Shown: piece by piece, positions 54,436 to 64,000 of the stretch | How the letters are laid out: each line of letters begins with the position of its first letter | Position numbering within the stretch: position 1 is the first letter of the stretch | Origin: Caryophanales bacterium UBA1709 | GTDB taxonomy: Bacteria; Bacillota_I; Bacilli_A; RFN20; UBA1709 | DNA length: 64,000 nt | Assembly (NCBI GenBank): GCA_002317215.1 | Contig: DCJD01000010.1 | Coordinates: forward strand, 12,444-76,443 | Direction: 5' to 3' | Notes under the pieces: model-generated | What the model was told of the DNA's origin: nothing | Seen by the model: only the letters and a program-made list of their open reading frames with translations | Database searches by the model: none | Made by a program: the position numbers and the translations under genes

Positions 54436-54937
54436 TATAATATTATATCAGCCAGAAAAACCAAGTAACGTTGGAAATATCATGCGTACAGTTGCATGTA
54501 CAGATTCTAAATTAATCATTATTGGTCCATTATCTTTTAAATTAGATGATGATAGTTTAAAAAGAGCTGGAATGGATTATTTGATTGGCCTTAATTATGA
54601 ATATATTGAAACATTAGATGAGTTCTTTAAAAAATATCATGAAAAAGAAATATTCTATATAACTAGATATGGTAAACAAGTGTATAGTAATGCTAACTTA
54701 ACTAATAAAGATATATATGTTATGTTTGGAAGAGAATCAAGTGGTATTCCATATGATTTATTAGCTAATAATATTGATAGATGTTTAAGACTACCAATGA
54801 AAGTAGATTCAAGAAGTTTAAATTTAAGCAATTGTGTTGCAATAATTACTTATGAAATATTAAGACAACAAAACTTTAATGATTTAGCTACATTAGATTA
54901 TTTAAAGGGTGAAGATTTCTTAGAAAATCATAAATAA
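54428..54937 (+). CDS. trmL: tRNA (cytidine/uridine-2'-O-)-methyltransferase
   Basis: 169 aa SPOUT knot protein: QPEKPSNVGNIMRT, MFGRESSGIP and the SAM knot RSLNLSNCVAII. Methylates the wobble ribose of tRNA-Leu. SD AAGGAG lies within the end of rdgB. Confidence 0.95.
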   Translation: MINIILYQPEKPSNVGNIMRTVACTDSKLIIIGPLSFKLDDDSLKRAGMDYLIGLNYEYIETLDEFFKKYHEKEIFYITRYGKQVYSNANLTNKDIYVMFGRESSGIPYDLLANNIDRCLRLPMKVDSRSLNLSNCVAIITYEILRQQNFNDLATLDYLKGEDFLENHK

Positions 54938-54963
54938 AAAAGATTGGATAATTCCAATCTTTT
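54938..54963. terminator. Bidirectional terminator between trmL and the next gene
   Basis: AAAAGATTGG / CCAATCTTTT with ATAATT loop, T-tracts on both strands. Confidence 0.85.
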
Positions 54964-54974
54964 TAAGTATTTAA

Positions 54975-55688
54975 TTAATCAGCGATATAATTTGATCCTA
55001 ACTTAGTCCATTTTTGTTCTAAACAATAAGTTAAGTTCTTTTTATCATTTGAAGTAATTTCGCTAACTCCTCTTAAAGCACATTTAACTTCATATCCACT
55101 ACTTGTTCCAACATAACATACAAGAGTTGGAGTAGGAACTACTATTTGGTTAAATTCAGTATAAGAGTTAGTTTCGTTAGCATCGACTTCTTTATCTAAT
55201 TTTTCTAAGTAAGCATTTACATCAATTGCTACTTGATCATAACTGGTTTCATCCATCTTTCTATCTTTGAATTTTAAGATATCTCCAGTAATATCACTAG
55301 TTTCTTTTATTGAATAGTTTACAGCATATACAACAACTTTTTCTTTTCTAGTTTTGCCTTCGTTAACAGCTTTAATAATGCTATTCATTGCTTCATTAGC
55401 ATCTTCAATCATATTATCTTCAGTTGCTTTTTCATAATAGTAAACATAAACTACTTCGCCTTCTTTACCTTTAATTTCAGCGATTGCTTCGTTAGCAGTT
55501 TTTACAGTTACTTTATCACATTTTCTACAATTTGAATTAGGAGAGAAGAAACCTTTAATTGCTCCCCATACATTGCTAACACCTTCTAATGAGAATACGA
55601 TAGCAAAGACGATAACAACTAATGCAAGTGGTTCAATCCAATAATTCTTTTTTAGAAATCTACCAACTGATTGAAAGAATTTTTTCAT
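54975..55688 (-). CDS. Membrane-anchored protein with thioredoxin-like fold, unknown function
   Basis: 237 aa: cytoplasmic basic start, one membrane helix (about 18-36), then an extracytoplasmic domain. EGEVVYVYYYEKATEDN followed by a helix, then KVVVYAVNY, and a later VPTPTLVCYVG with a cis-Pro-like VPTPT, resembles thioredoxin order beta-alpha-beta...cisPro-beta. The usual CxxC position holds EKATEDN, so no redox centre there; a separate CRKC pair (54-57 region) follows the membrane helix. Family not recognised; the fold is an inference. SD GGAGG. Confidence 0.6.
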   Translation of the reverse strand: MKKFFQSVGRFLKKNYWIEPLALVVIVFAIVFSLEGVSNVWGAIKGFFSPNSNCRKCDKVTVKTANEAIAEIKGKEGEVVYVYYYEKATEDNMIEDANEAMNSIIKAVNEGKTRKEKVVVYAVNYSIKETSDITGDILKFKDRKMDETSYDQVAIDVNAYLEKLDKEVDANETNSYTEFNQIVVPTPTLVCYVGTSSGYEVKCALRGVSEITSNDKKNLTYCLEQKWTKLGSNYIAD

Positions 55689-55840
55689 AATTAATAACCT
55701 CCATATTTTCTCAATATGCTTAATTATTTTATCAAAGACCCCATTTTATTTCAACTAAAATAATATTTATTATTTTCTATATAAAATATGACTGATTTAT
55801 AGAATTAATACCCAATATCTTGTAGAATATATAAGGATTT

Positions 55841-56557
55841 ATGCAACATTATTTTTTAAAAGAAATTAAAGATGATAAAGCAATATTTATGGATGAAGAC
55901 ATCCATCATATTTTGCATGTCATGAGATTTAATAATTTAGATAAAGTAATTGGTATTTATAATTCTAATAAATATTTATTATCTTTAGATATATCTAAAG
56001 ATATAGTAGCAGGTAATATTATTAATAAATTAGAATCTAAGAATACAAATTTACATGTTACTTTAATCCATGGTTTACCTAAAAATGATAAATTTGAATT
56101 AGCTATTCAAAAAAGTTGTGAGATAGGAGTTAGTAAGATAGTTCCTTTTATTAGTGATAGATCAATTATTAAGATAAGTATTGAAGATTTCTCTAAGAAA
56201 CTAACTAGATATAACAAGATTATTAAAGAAGCTTGTGAACAAAGCGAAAGAAATGAATTAGTTGAAATTACTAATCCAATATATCTAAAAGATATAATCA
56301 AATATAAATCTAGTTTAAATATTATTTGTGATGAGACATATGGAAGAAATAATTCAAGTAATCTTTTAGATATATTACAAACTAATTCTTCTTTAGATAT
56401 AACTTTTGTTGTTGGACCTGAAGGTGGGTTTAGTAAAGAGGAATTAGAGTTCTTTAATAAGAATGATTTTATTAGTGTAGGACTTGGAAATAATATCTTA
56501 AGAAGTGAGACAGCAGTTATATACTTTTTAAGTTGTTTATCTATGGTAAGAAAATAA
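55841..56557 (+). CDS. rsmE: 16S rRNA m3U1498 methyltransferase
   Basis: 238 aa SPOUT enzyme with HILHVMR, the helix KSCEIGVSKIVPF, ERNELVEI, GPEGGFSKEEL and LGNNILRSETAVI. Modifies the decoding region of 16S rRNA. SD AAGGA. Followed by mtaB after 2 nt, a common pair in Firmicutes. Confidence 0.96.
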   Translation: MQHYFLKEIKDDKAIFMDEDIHHILHVMRFNNLDKVIGIYNSNKYLLSLDISKDIVAGNIINKLESKNTNLHVTLIHGLPKNDKFELAIQKSCEIGVSKIVPFISDRSIIKISIEDFSKKLTRYNKIIKEACEQSERNELVEITNPIYLKDIIKYKSSLNIICDETYGRNNSSNLLDILQTNSSLDITFVVGPEGGFSKEELEFFNKNDFISVGLGNNILRSETAVIYFLSCLSMVRK

Positions 56558-56559
56558 TT

Positions 56560-57849
56560 ATGACATATAAGATAGTAACTCTTGGTTGTAAAGTTAATAG
56601 TTATGAATCCGAATCTTTTTGTCAACTTTTTGAATCTTTAGGATATAAAAAAACTGATAGTAATGCAGATATTGTTATTATTAATACTTGTAGTGTAACT
56701 TCAACTAGTGATCAAAAGTCTCGTCAAATGATTAGAAGAGAAAATAAATTGTCTAAAGATGCAATATTAATTGTAGTTGGTTGTTATGCGCAAGTTAGTA
56801 GCAAAGAGATTAGTCAAATTGATGGTGTTGATATAATTATTGGATCTAAATATAAGGATAAGATTATTGAATTAATTGAAGAATATAAAGTAAATAAGAA
56901 ACAGATTATTAGAATAGAAGATAGTAATTCTATAACTAAATATGAGGAGATTAAGGTTTGTTCATATAGTGAGAATACTAGAGCATTTCTAAAGATCCAA
57001 GATGGGTGTAATAACTTTTGTTCTTATTGCCAAATTCCTTTTACTAGAGGGAGAAGTAGAAGTAGAGAGAAAGATAATATTATTAAGGAAGCTAAGATAT
57101 TAGTTAGTAAAGGATTTAAAGAAATAGTTTTAACTGGCGTTGATACAGCAAATTATGGAAATGATTTAGATAATTATAATTTTGTTGATTTACTTAAAGA
57201 TTTACTTAAAGAAGTCAAAGGATTAGAAAGGCTTAGAATATCTTCGATTGAAAATAGTCAAATTAGCGATGATTTTATAAATCTAATTAAAGATAATAAG
57301 GTTATTGTTCATCATCTTCATATTCCGCTTCAATCTGGGTCTGATACGATATTAAAGAAAATGAATCGTAAGTATAATTGTGAGGCGTTTTATGAGAAGA
57401 TTAATAAACTAAGAAATGCTATTAGTGATATATCAATTACTTGTGATGTAATAGTAGGATTTCCTTATGAAACCGATGAATTATTTAATGAAACATATGA
57501 TTTTATTGAAAAATGTCAATTCTCTATGCTTCATGTTTTCCCTTATTCAATAAGAAAAGGTACTGTTGCTGGAAATATGAGCAATCAAGTAAATAGCAAT
57601 GTTAAAAAAGAAAGAGTTAAAAAGCTATTAGATTTATCTAATAAGTTATCTTCTTCATTCTTAAATAATCTAGTTAATAAAGATGTTGAGGTATTATTTG
57701 AAACTATTGATGATAAGTTAGTTAGTGGACACTGTCAATACTACTTTAAGACTATATGTATTGGTGATAAAACTGATATTAATCAAATAAGAAAAGTACA
57801 TATATTAGGAGTAGATGGAATCAATCTAATTGGTGAAATTATCAGATAA
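56560..57849 (+). CDS. mtaB: tRNA N6-threonylcarbamoyladenosine(37) methylthiotransferase
   Basis: 429 aa from [18 protein letters not shown]. MTTase domain cysteines (GCK, NTCSV, GCYAQ), radical-[22 protein letters not shown] domain at the end. Adds methylthio to t6A37. An upstream in-frame extension within rsmE is unlikely. No SD; coupled to rsmE. Confidence 0.95.
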   Translation: MTYKIVTLGCKVNSYESESFCQLFESLGYKKTDSNADIVIINTCSVTSTSDQKSRQMIRRENKLSKDAILIVVGCYAQVSSKEISQIDGVDIIIGSKYKDKIIELIEEYKVNKKQIIRIEDSNSITKYEEIKVCSYSENTRAFLKIQDGCNNFCSYCQIPFTRGRSRSREKDNIIKEAKILVSKGFKEIVLTGVDTANYGNDLDNYNFVDLLKDLLKEVKGLERLRISSIENSQISDDFINLIKDNKVIVHHLHIPLQSGSDTILKKMNRKYNCEAFYEKINKLRNAISDISITCDVIVGFPYETDELFNETYDFIEKCQFSMLHVFPYSIRKGTVAGNMSNQVNSNVKKERVKKLLDLSNKLSSSFLNNLVNKDVEVLFETIDDKLVSGHCQYYFKTICIGDKTDINQIRKVHILGVDGINLIGEIIR

Positions 57850-57893
57850 AAGATGCTATAATTAAAGAAAGTATTAAAGGAGATATTAAAGAT

Positions 57894-58526
57894 ATGAAAT
57901 ACAATTATTTTATTGATCATACATTATTAAAAGCTGATGCTACTAATGAACAATTTGATAAATTATGTAATGAAGCAAAAGAATATGGTTTTGCTAGTGT
58001 ATGTGTTAATCCAAGCAGAGTTAAATATTGCTATGAATTATTAAAAGATAGTGATGTAAAAGTCTGTACTGTAGTAGGTTTTCCATTAGGAGCAACTTCA
58101 ACATTTGCTAAAGTTCAAGAAACTAAAAGAGCCGTTAAAGATGGAGCAAAAGAAATAGATATGGTTATTAATATTGGAATGTTAAAAGACCAAGATTATA
58201 AATATGTCTTAAATGATATTAAAGCCGTAAGAAAGGTTTCTCCATTCTTAAAAGTTATTATTGAAACTTGCTTATTAACTGATGATGAAAAAGTTAAAGC
58301 TTGTTTACTTGCTAAAGAAGCTAAAGCAGATTTCGTTAAGACTAGCACTGGGTTTTCAACTGGTGGTGCTACTAAAGAAGACATTGCATTAATGAGAAAA
58401 ACAGTTGGACCAAATATTGGTGTTAAAGCAAGTGGTGGAATCAAGACTTATGAAGAAATGCTAAGTATGATTGAAAATGGTGCTACTAGAATTGGAACTA
58501 GTAGAGGAGTTGATCTTTGCAAATAA
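57894..58526 (+). CDS. deoC: Deoxyribose-phosphate aldolase
   Basis: 210 aa TIM barrel with Schiff-base Lys149 ([10 protein letters not shown]), Asp89 (EIDMVINIG) and Lys178 (GVKASGGI). Splits deoxyribose 5-phosphate into acetaldehyde and glyceraldehyde 3-phosphate. SD AAAGGAGA with TATAAT upstream (about 57856-57861). Confidence 0.97.
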   Translation: MKYNYFIDHTLLKADATNEQFDKLCNEAKEYGFASVCVNPSRVKYCYELLKDSDVKVCTVVGFPLGATSTFAKVQETKRAVKDGAKEIDMVINIGMLKDQDYKYVLNDIKAVRKVSPFLKVIIETCLLTDDEKVKACLLAKEAKADFVKTSTGFSTGGATKEDIALMRKTVGPNIGVKASGGIKTYEEMLSMIENGATRIGTSRGVDLCK

Positions 58527-58529
58527 AAC

Positions 58530-58558
58530 TTGTAAAGATAATTATTATAGAATATAAT
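58530..58558 (+). promoter_or_regulatory. Promoter of rimP-nusA-infB operon
   Basis: TTGTAA (58530-58535), exactly 17-bp spacer, TATAAT (58553-58558). Transcription would start near 58565, upstream of the hairpin at 58571. Confidence 0.75.
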
Positions 58559-58570
58559 AAATACGTTACG

Positions 58571-58590
58571 AGAGTAGGGATTCCTACTCT
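58571..58590 (+). terminator. Terminator/attenuator hairpin in the nusA operon leader
   Basis: AGAGTAGG / CCTACTCT stem with GATT loop, then TTTAGTTTTT. Because a good promoter lies just upstream, the hairpin is in the 5' leader of rimP-nusA as well as after deoC. Confidence 0.8.
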
Positions 58591-58614
58591 TTAGTTTTTA
58601 TTAAAGGAGTGTTT

Positions 58615-59070
58615 ATGGATAAACTATTAGAAAAAATTCAGTCTTTAATAAGTCCTATATGCGAGAAACATAAGGTATCTTTATACTCTATTGAGTATAA
58701 AGATAAGAAACTAACTATCTTAATTGATTCAAAAGAAGGAATTGATTTAGATAAATGTGTTGAAGTAAGTGGAGATGTTTCTTCTAAATTAGATGAAGTT
58801 GATCTAATTAAAGAAGAATATACTTTAGAAGTAGCTAGTGCTGGAGTAGAAAGACCTCTTGTTTCATTAGATCAATTTAAAAGTTCTATCGATCAATACA
58901 TTTTAGTTCATACTTCTAAACTTTATGAAGGATATGATGAATTAGTTGGTTATTTAAGAAAAGTTAGTGATACTTTTATTAGTTTAGAAATAAAGATTAA
59001 AACAAGAAAACTAGTTATTGATATTTATCTAGAAGATATCATTGATAGTTTTACTACAGTAAATATTTAG
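58615..59070 (+). CDS. rimP: Ribosome maturation factor RimP
   Basis: 151 aa from the ATG 5 nt after AAAGGAG (a GTG two codons earlier overlaps the SD). N-terminal alpha/beta domain with YTLEVASAGVERPL and C-terminal SH3-like domain. Helps 30S assembly. First gene of rimP-nusA-rnpM-infB-rbfA. Confidence 0.95.
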   Translation: MDKLLEKIQSLISPICEKHKVSLYSIEYKDKKLTILIDSKEGIDLDKCVEVSGDVSSKLDEVDLIKEEYTLEVASAGVERPLVSLDQFKSSIDQYILVHTSKLYEGYDELVGYLRKVSDTFISLEIKIKTRKLVIDIYLEDIIDSFTTVNI

Positions 59071-59094
59071 TTAGGGGGATTTAAACAAAATAAT

Positions 59095-60744
59095 ATGGCA
59101 ACTAAAAAAGAAAAGAATAAGGTTGAAGAATTAATTGCAGCCTTTGCAGACATGGAGAAAGAGAAAAATATTTCTCAAGAAGATATCATCGAAGCATTAA
59201 GCTATGCTATCGCAACAGCATATGCTAAGAATACTTTTGATGATGAAGTAAAAGCTAGATGTGATATTGATGTTAATAAAGGTGATATTAAACTATATTG
59301 GATTAGAGATGTAGTTGAAAAGTTAGAATATGATATTGACTGGGATATTCATATTGAATTAGAAGAAGCAAGAAAGACTAAGAAAGATATTAATGTTGGA
59401 GATGAATTTGAAACATTAGTAAGTTTAGATAGTTTAAAAAGAGAAGTTGTTCAAAAGATTAAATCACTATTTAATCAAAGAATTAAAGAAACCAGTAAAA
59501 GACTTGTTTACGATAGATATAAAGAATTAGAAGGCAAGATTACAACTGGTGTTGTTGATAAAGTTGAACCTGGTAAATATGTATTAGTTAAACTAGGTGG
59601 GAATGGACAATCTAGTGTTAGTGCTTTTATGCCATTAAAAGAAACTATTCCTGGTGAAACTTATCATATTAATGAACAAATTAAAGTTTATGTTAAAGAA
59701 GTAGCTATGGAAGCTAAAAAAGAATCTATCACTGTTTCTAGAAGTGATGCTAGATTCCTCTTTAAACTATTTGGTGGTGAAATTAGTGAGATTGAAAATG
59801 GCGATGTATACATTAGAAATATTGCTAGATTACCAGGTATTAGAAGTAAGATAGTTGTAAGCAGTAGAGTTGCTGGCCTTGATGCTGCTGGAACTTGTAT
59901 TGGAAGAAATGGTACAAGAATTGCTAAGATTGTTGAACAATTAGCTAATGGTCAAGAAAAAATTGATGTTATCGAATATTATGATGATCCTTTAATGATG
60001 ATTAAAGCATCATTAACTCCTGCTATTGTTGAAGGTATTGGAATTAGAGAAGAACCAATGGTTACTTCATTCTTTAATCCAATAACTAAACAAAAAGAAG
60101 AAAAGAGATTTATAGGTAAGGTTGCTGATGTTGTTGTAAGTAATGAAACATTTACTTTAGCAATTGGTATTAAAGGACAAAATGCATTCTTAGCTAGAAA
60201 ATTATCTAAGTTTGATAAATTAAATATCGTCAAAGTAGATGATGCTTTAGGTAAGATTGAATATAAGAGAATGGTTGATATTGAAAGTGCTTATTATGCA
60301 TCTAAGAATATTAATGTTAAACCAAAAGAAGTTGAAGTTTACTTAAAAGATGATGAAGAAACTACTATTAATGAAGTTATTAAAGAAGAAGTAGTAGTTG
60401 ATAACGCTAATACTGAAGTAAGTGTTAAGAAAGAAGAAACTACCTCATCTACTTATGTATCTAAAGACGCTCCTAAGTTTGAATCTAAACATATTAGCGT
60501 TGTTGAAGATACTAAGAAAGAGGAAGAAGAAAAAGTTGAAGTATCAACAGGCCCTTCTAAGAAATCACTTAAGAAAGCTGAAGAAGAAGCTGCTAAGAAA
60601 GCTGAAGAAGAAGCTAAGAAGAATGGTATGTCTATCTATACTGAAGAAGAACTTAAAGCTTTGGAAGAAGACATTGAAGATGATGAAGATATTGAAGACG
60701 ATGTTGATTACGAAGATTACGATGATTATTACGATCAATATTAA
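59095..60744 (+). CDS. nusA: Transcription termination/antitermination factor NusA with charged C-terminal tail
   Basis: 549 aa. N-terminal RNAP-binding domain (1-125), S1 domain (about 135-200), two KH domains (about 200-345, IGRNGTRIAKIVEQ and IGIKGQNAFLARKL). Residues about 355-549 are an extension rich in Glu, Lys and Val, with KKAEEEAAKKAEEEAKK, ending in an Asp/Glu/Tyr-rich segment (EDDVDYEDYDDYYDQY). Usual Gram-positive NusA is about 350-400 aa. The tail is likely disordered. Confidence 0.95.
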   Translation: MATKKEKNKVEELIAAFADMEKEKNISQEDIIEALSYAIATAYAKNTFDDEVKARCDIDVNKGDIKLYWIRDVVEKLEYDIDWDIHIELEEARKTKKDINVGDEFETLVSLDSLKREVVQKIKSLFNQRIKETSKRLVYDRYKELEGKITTGVVDKVEPGKYVLVKLGGNGQSSVSAFMPLKETIPGETYHINEQIKVYVKEVAMEAKKESITVSRSDARFLFKLFGGEISEIENGDVYIRNIARLPGIRSKIVVSSRVAGLDAAGTCIGRNGTRIAKIVEQLANGQEKIDVIEYYDDPLMMIKASLTPAIVEGIGIREEPMVTSFFNPITKQKEEKRFIGKVADVVVSNETFTLAIGIKGQNAFLARKLSKFDKLNIVKVDDALGKIEYKRMVDIESAYYASKNINVKPKEVEVYLKDDEETTINEVIKEEVVVDNANTEVSVKKEETTSSTYVSKDAPKFESKHISVVEDTKKEEEEKVEVSTGPSKKSLKKAEEEAAKKAEEEAKKNGMSIYTEEELKALEEDIEDDEDIEDDVDYEDYDDYYDQY

Positions 60745-60749
60745 TAAGT

Positions 60750-61010
60750 ATGCAACAAAAGAAAATACCTTTAAGAAAATGCTTAGCTACTAATGAAATG
60801 TTCCCTAAAAATGAATTAATTAGGATTGTAAAAACACCTAATAATGAAGTTATTGTGGATGTTAGCGGTAAGATAAACGGTCGTGGTGCTTATATTTCTA
60901 GATCTAAAATAGCTTTAGAAAAAGCAATTAAATCCAATTGCTTAGGAAGAGCTTTAGAGATTGAAATACCAAGCGATGTATATGATAGATTAGATAAAAT
61001 AATTAAATAG
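60750..61010 (+). CDS. rnpM: RNase P modulator RnpM (YlxR)
   Basis: 86 aa DUF448 protein with IPLRKCLATNEMFPKNELIRIV and GRGAYISRS. Binds RNA; in B. subtilis it interacts with RNase P RNA. The L7Ae-like ylxQ gene that normally follows is absent. Confidence 0.93.
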   Translation: MQQKKIPLRKCLATNEMFPKNELIRIVKTPNNEVIVDVSGKINGRGAYISRSKIALEKAIKSNCLGRALEIEIPSDVYDRLDKIIK

Positions 61011-61038
61011 AAAATACTTATATAAGGAGGTAAAAAAC

Positions 61039-62886
61039 ATGGATAAGAAGAATAATCCAAAGAATAATGATAGCAGACAAAGTAATGTCTCTTCTCGTTC
61101 ATTTTCTAACTCTAATACAAAAGAAAAACTAAATGGGGGTGTATTTACATATCATACCCCTTTATCAGTTGGCAAATTAGCTGAATCATTAGGTTTAGTT
61201 GCTTCTGATATTATTAAATACTTATTTATGAATGGTAAGATGGTTACCATGAATACTGTTTTAGATGATAATCTAATTGGTGAAATATGTTTAAATTTTG
61301 GATATGACTTTGTTAAAGAAGAAGTTATTGATGCTAGTGATTTTGAAAAGATTAGTATTGATGATGATCCAAGCTTACTAGTTGAAAGACCACCAGTAGT
61401 TACTATTATGGGACATGTTGATCATGGTAAAACAACTTTACTAGATACAATAAGAAAATCTCGTGTAGCCGAAGGGGAAGCAGGTGGAATCACTCAAGCA
61501 ATTGGAGCATATCAAGTTAATGTTAAGGGTAAAACAATTACATTTTTAGATACTCCAGGACATGCTGCTTTTACTAGTATGAGAGCAAGAGGAAGCCAAG
61601 TTACTGATGTTGTTATTATTGTTGTAGCAGCTGATGATGGAGTTATGCCTCAAACTCGTGAAGCAGTAGACCATGCTAAAGCTGCTAATGTTCCTATTAT
61701 TGTTGCAGTTAATAAGATGGATAAGCCAGGAGCAGATCCTGAAAAAATCAAAATGGCTTTATCGGACTTAGGACTTGTCCCAGAAGAATGGGGTGGCGAT
61801 ACAATATATTGTCCAATTAGTGCAAAAGTTGGAACTGGTGTTAATGAATTACTTGAAAATATATTAGTAGTATCCGAATTAAAAGAATTAAAAGCAAATC
61901 CAAATAGATTTGCTCTTGGTAGCGTTATTGAAGCCGAACTACATAAAGGCTTTGGTCCGGTTGCTACTTTACTTATTCAAAATGGTACATTAAATGTTGG
62001 AGATCATATTGTAGTGGGTCCTTATTATGGAAAGATTAGACTTATGAAAGATGATGCTGGTAGACAAATTAAATCAGCTGGTCCTTCTACTCCAGTTTCA
62101 GTTTCAGGTTTATCAGAAGTTCCAGAAGCTGGAGATAAGTTTATGGCCTTTAGTGATGAAAAACAAGCTAAAGATATTGCTACTACTAGAATGAACAAGA
62201 AGATTGAAAACGAAAGAAAAGGAACAAGTATTCCTATTACTTTAGATGAAATCTCTAAAAAGGTTCAAGAAGGAAAACTAATAACTATTAATGCAATTGT
62301 TAAAGCCGATGTTCAAGGTAGTGCAGAAGCTATTAAACAAGTATTAGAAAAGATGAGCAATGATGAGATTAAGATTAGTGTTATTAGAGCTCAATCAGGC
62401 GCTATTACTGAAAGTGATGTTATATTAGCAAGTGCTTCTAATGCTATTATCTATGGTTTTAATATTCGACCAGATGCTTTAGTTAGAAAGTTAGCTGAAG
62501 AAAAGAAAGTTGATCTAAGATTACATCGTATTATCTATGATATTACTGATGAAATGGAAGCTGCAATGAAGGGTATGTTAAAACCTGAGATGATTGAAAA
62601 AGTTAGCGGTCAAATGGAAGTAAGACAACTATTCAAAGTATCTAAAATTGGTACAATTGCTGGATGTTATGTAACTAGTGGATTTATTAAAGATAATTCT
62701 AAGATTAGACTTATTAGAAATGGTGTAGTTATATATGAAGGACTACTTGGTTCTTTACAACGTTTCCAAAGTTCTGTAAAAGAAGTTAAAGAAGGATATG
62801 AGTGCGGTTGTACTATCCAAAACTATAATGATATCTATGAACAAGATATTATTGAAGGATATTATGATGAAGAGGTTAGTAAATAA
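61039..62886 (+). CDS. infB: Translation initiation factor IF-2
   Basis: 615 aa, with a short N-terminal region (1-100). GTPase motifs [25 protein letters not shown] and SAK are complete; domains II, 3 and the fMet-binding C2 domain follow. SD AAGGAGG. Confidence 0.98.
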   Translation: MDKKNNPKNNDSRQSNVSSRSFSNSNTKEKLNGGVFTYHTPLSVGKLAESLGLVASDIIKYLFMNGKMVTMNTVLDDNLIGEICLNFGYDFVKEEVIDASDFEKISIDDDPSLLVERPPVVTIMGHVDHGKTTLLDTIRKSRVAEGEAGGITQAIGAYQVNVKGKTITFLDTPGHAAFTSMRARGSQVTDVVIIVVAADDGVMPQTREAVDHAKAANVPIIVAVNKMDKPGADPEKIKMALSDLGLVPEEWGGDTIYCPISAKVGTGVNELLENILVVSELKELKANPNRFALGSVIEAELHKGFGPVATLLIQNGTLNVGDHIVVGPYYGKIRLMKDDAGRQIKSAGPSTPVSVSGLSEVPEAGDKFMAFSDEKQAKDIATTRMNKKIENERKGTSIPITLDEISKKVQEGKLITINAIVKADVQGSAEAIKQVLEKMSNDEIKISVIRAQSGAITESDVILASASNAIIYGFNIRPDALVRKLAEEKKVDLRLHRIIYDITDEMEAAMKGMLKPEMIEKVSGQMEVRQLFKVSKIGTIAGCYVTSGFIKDNSKIRLIRNGVVIYEGLLGSLQRFQSSVKEVKEGYECGCTIQNYNDIYEQDIIEGYYDEEVSK

Positions 62887-62888
62887 TT

Positions 62889-63242
62889 ATGGGATATAAG
62901 TTAGATAAGAATACTATTCTTATTCAAAAATATATTTCTGAGATTATTCAATTTGATATTAAGAATAAGGATATAGGATTTGTAACAGTAACACATGTTT
63001 CTGTTACAAATGATTATTCTTATTGCAAAGTATTTGTTAGTTTCTTAGATAATAAGTTTCTAAGTTCTAGATTACAAGCTTTAGAAAATGTAAAAGGAAT
63101 TATTAGAAGTAAACTTGCAAATAAATTATCAATTAGAAAGACTCCACAACTAATCTTCATTCTAGATGATTCTTATCAAAAAGGACAAGAAGTAGAAGAG
63201 ATATTTAAAAAGATTCATGAGAATGAATCGAAGAGTAAATAA
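62889..63242 (+). CDS. rbfA: 30S ribosome-binding factor A
   Basis: 117 aa KH-like protein with KDIGFVTVTHVSVTNDYSYCKVFVS and IRKTPQLIFILDDS. Two nt after infB. truB and ribF, the usual next genes, are replaced by a HAD hydrolase. Confidence 0.95.
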   Translation: MGYKLDKNTILIQKYISEIIQFDIKNKDIGFVTVTHVSVTNDYSYCKVFVSFLDNKFLSSRLQALENVKGIIRSKLANKLSIRKTPQLIFILDDSYQKGQEVEEIFKKIHENESKSK

Positions 63243-63246
63243 TATT

Positions 63247-63876
63247 ATGAATAATATTATTATTGATAAGAAATATATTATCTTTGATATGGATGGAGTA
63301 ATTCTTGATAGTATGCAAGGATGGTATAAATGTGCTTATAGAATGCTTAATATGCTTCAAAATAATAATGCAACATTAACTAATACTCATAAGAAAGAGA
63401 TTTGGGATAATTATAATAACATGGATAAGTTAAACCAAAAAGATTTCTTAGATAAATGGTATAAGGAAATGGATAAAGAATATGAGATTATTAAGATTAA
63501 AGATTATGTCTTAGATTTTATTAAACAAGCAAAAGATAACAATATCCATTTAGCTATTGCTACTTCTACCCCTATATCAATGGTTAATAAAGTATTAGAT
63601 AGATTAGATCTAATTAAATATTTTGATTATATAGAAGATGAAGAAGAATCTAAAGAACCAAAATATACTGGGAAGATATTTGATGATATAGTTAAGAAAT
63701 GGAATATTAATTGTAGTGATTGTATTATCTTTGAAGATAGTATTAATAATGTTAAGATTCCAAAACAAAAAGGATATAAGATTATTGGAGTATATGATGA
63801 ATTATCATCATATACTAAAGAGGCTTATATAAGCTTAGCAGATTATTATATATATTCTTTTAAAGAATTATTATAG
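63247..63876 (+). CDS. HAD-superfamily phosphatase (beta-PGM-like)
   Basis: 209 aa from MNNIIIDKKY, 4 nt after rbfA; an in-frame start inside rbfA is less likely. HAD motifs: FDMDGVILDS (I), ATSTPIS (II), a Lys in the KEPKYTGK segment (III) and IIFEDSINNV (IV), with a helical cap between I and II. Substrate cannot be named. Confidence 0.88.
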   Translation: MNNIIIDKKYIIFDMDGVILDSMQGWYKCAYRMLNMLQNNNATLTNTHKKEIWDNYNNMDKLNQKDFLDKWYKEMDKEYEIIKIKDYVLDFIKQAKDNNIHLAIATSTPISMVNKVLDRLDLIKYFDYIEDEEESKEPKYTGKIFDDIVKKWNINCSDCIIFEDSINNVKIPKQKGYKIIGVYDELSSYTKEAYISLADYYIYSFKELL

Positions 63877-63892
63877 TATTTAGTGTATTATT

Positions 63893-63920
63893 ATATATGT
63901 AGTTATATTTCTACATATAT
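63893..63920. repeat. AT-rich inverted repeat before tRNA-Glu
   Basis: ATATATGTAG (63893-63902) and CTACATATAT (63911-63920), 8-nt loop, between the HAD gene and tRNA-Glu. Either a weak terminator or part of the tRNA promoter. Confidence 0.4.
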
Positions 63921-63925
63921 ATTCT

Positions 63926-64000
63926 GGCCCCATGGTCAAGCGGTTAAGACGAGACCCTCTCAAGGTCTAATCACGAGTTCGATTCTCGTTGGGGTCACCA
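63926..64000 (+). tRNA. tRNA-Glu(CTC)
   Basis: Acceptor GGCCCCA/TGGGGTC, anticodon stem AGACC/GGTCT with loop CTCTCAA (CTC), T-loop TTCGATT, encoded CCA ending at the last base of the window. CTC reads only GAG, so a TTC isoacceptor must exist elsewhere. Confidence 0.95.

Noticed and set aside
60422..60793. 123-aa Lys/Leu-rich ORF overlapping the end of nusA
   Set aside because: Frame shadow of the Glu/Lys-rich nusA tail; low complexity and no start signal.
1..64000. Use of TGA for Trp (translation table 4)
   Set aside because: All conserved Trp positions are TGG and the tRNA-Trp anticodon is CCA; only rarity of TGA as stop remains and is reported separately.

Overview
The window looks like a chromosomal segment of a low-GC, Gram-positive-derived bacterium of the Bacilli/Mollicutes-like branch (RF39-, Izemoplasmatales- or Erysipelotrichales-type). 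The evidence is strong AT bias, zinc-type S14, Firmicutes gene order in the S10-spc-alpha, nusA-infB and rny-ymdB-miaB regions, Bacillus-like tRNA array order, and lipoprotein and SD signals. Trp is always TGG and the only tRNA-Trp has anticodon CCA, so translation table 11 fits. TGA is nearly absent as a stop codon: one gene out of about 80.

Layout. 1-7.6 kb (minus strand) holds an electron-transfer region: a partial Gx-transporter/EetB-like gene, a NusG_II/EetA-like gene and the FMN transferase apbE, preceded by a full rnfC-D-G-E-A-(new 55-aa gene)-B operon. The Rnf set is unusual. RnfD carries an extra C-terminal FMN-binding (RnfG-like) domain, RnfB lacks its ferredoxin domains, RnfE has a ~90-aa insertion, and a Cys-rich one-TM microprotein resembling the NqrM maturation factor lies between rnfA and rnfB. 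A perfect 19-bp palindrome overlaps the extended -10 of the rnf promoter. 7.7-8.9 kb holds an AlkD-type DNA glycosylase gene broken by one in-frame amber codon, and five tRNA genes. 9.1-24 kb is the S10-spc-alpha operon (rpsJ to rplQ, with secY, adk, map, infA, rpoA) without rpmD (L30). 24-27.2 kb encodes the ECF transporter energizing module (ecfA1-ecfA2-ecfT) and truA.

27.2-42.7 kb is mixed: a DUF5011-repeat surface protein, a degenerate GGDEF/EAL protein, proS, acpP, an ABC-F protein, a DUF4349 lipoprotein, an ABC exporter, a CarD-like protein, malic enzyme, ispH, degV, and tRNAs for Ser, Trp and His plus a 10-tRNA array. 42.8-49.6 kb is lysS, an Sfp-type PPTase, a pseudouridine synthase, pth and mfd. 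49.6-57.9 kb is ricA-like, miaB, ymdB, rny, rdgB, trmL, a thioredoxin-fold-like membrane protein, rsmE, mtaB. 57.9-64 kb is deoC, rimP, nusA, rnpM, infB, rbfA (no truB follows), a HAD phosphatase and tRNA-Glu.

How it works together: most of the window is translation, tRNA modification and RNA decay. The distinctive physiology is flavin/iron-sulfur electron transfer: Rnf couples ferredoxin, NAD+ and ion gradient, ApbE flavinylates its FMN subunits, and the EetA/EetB-like pair suggests a second flavin-based export route. Several genes start about 6-9 nt after a TATAAT box with no SD sequence, implying leaderless mRNAs. Three of 19 tRNAs have lost U55, which fits the missing truB at its usual place.
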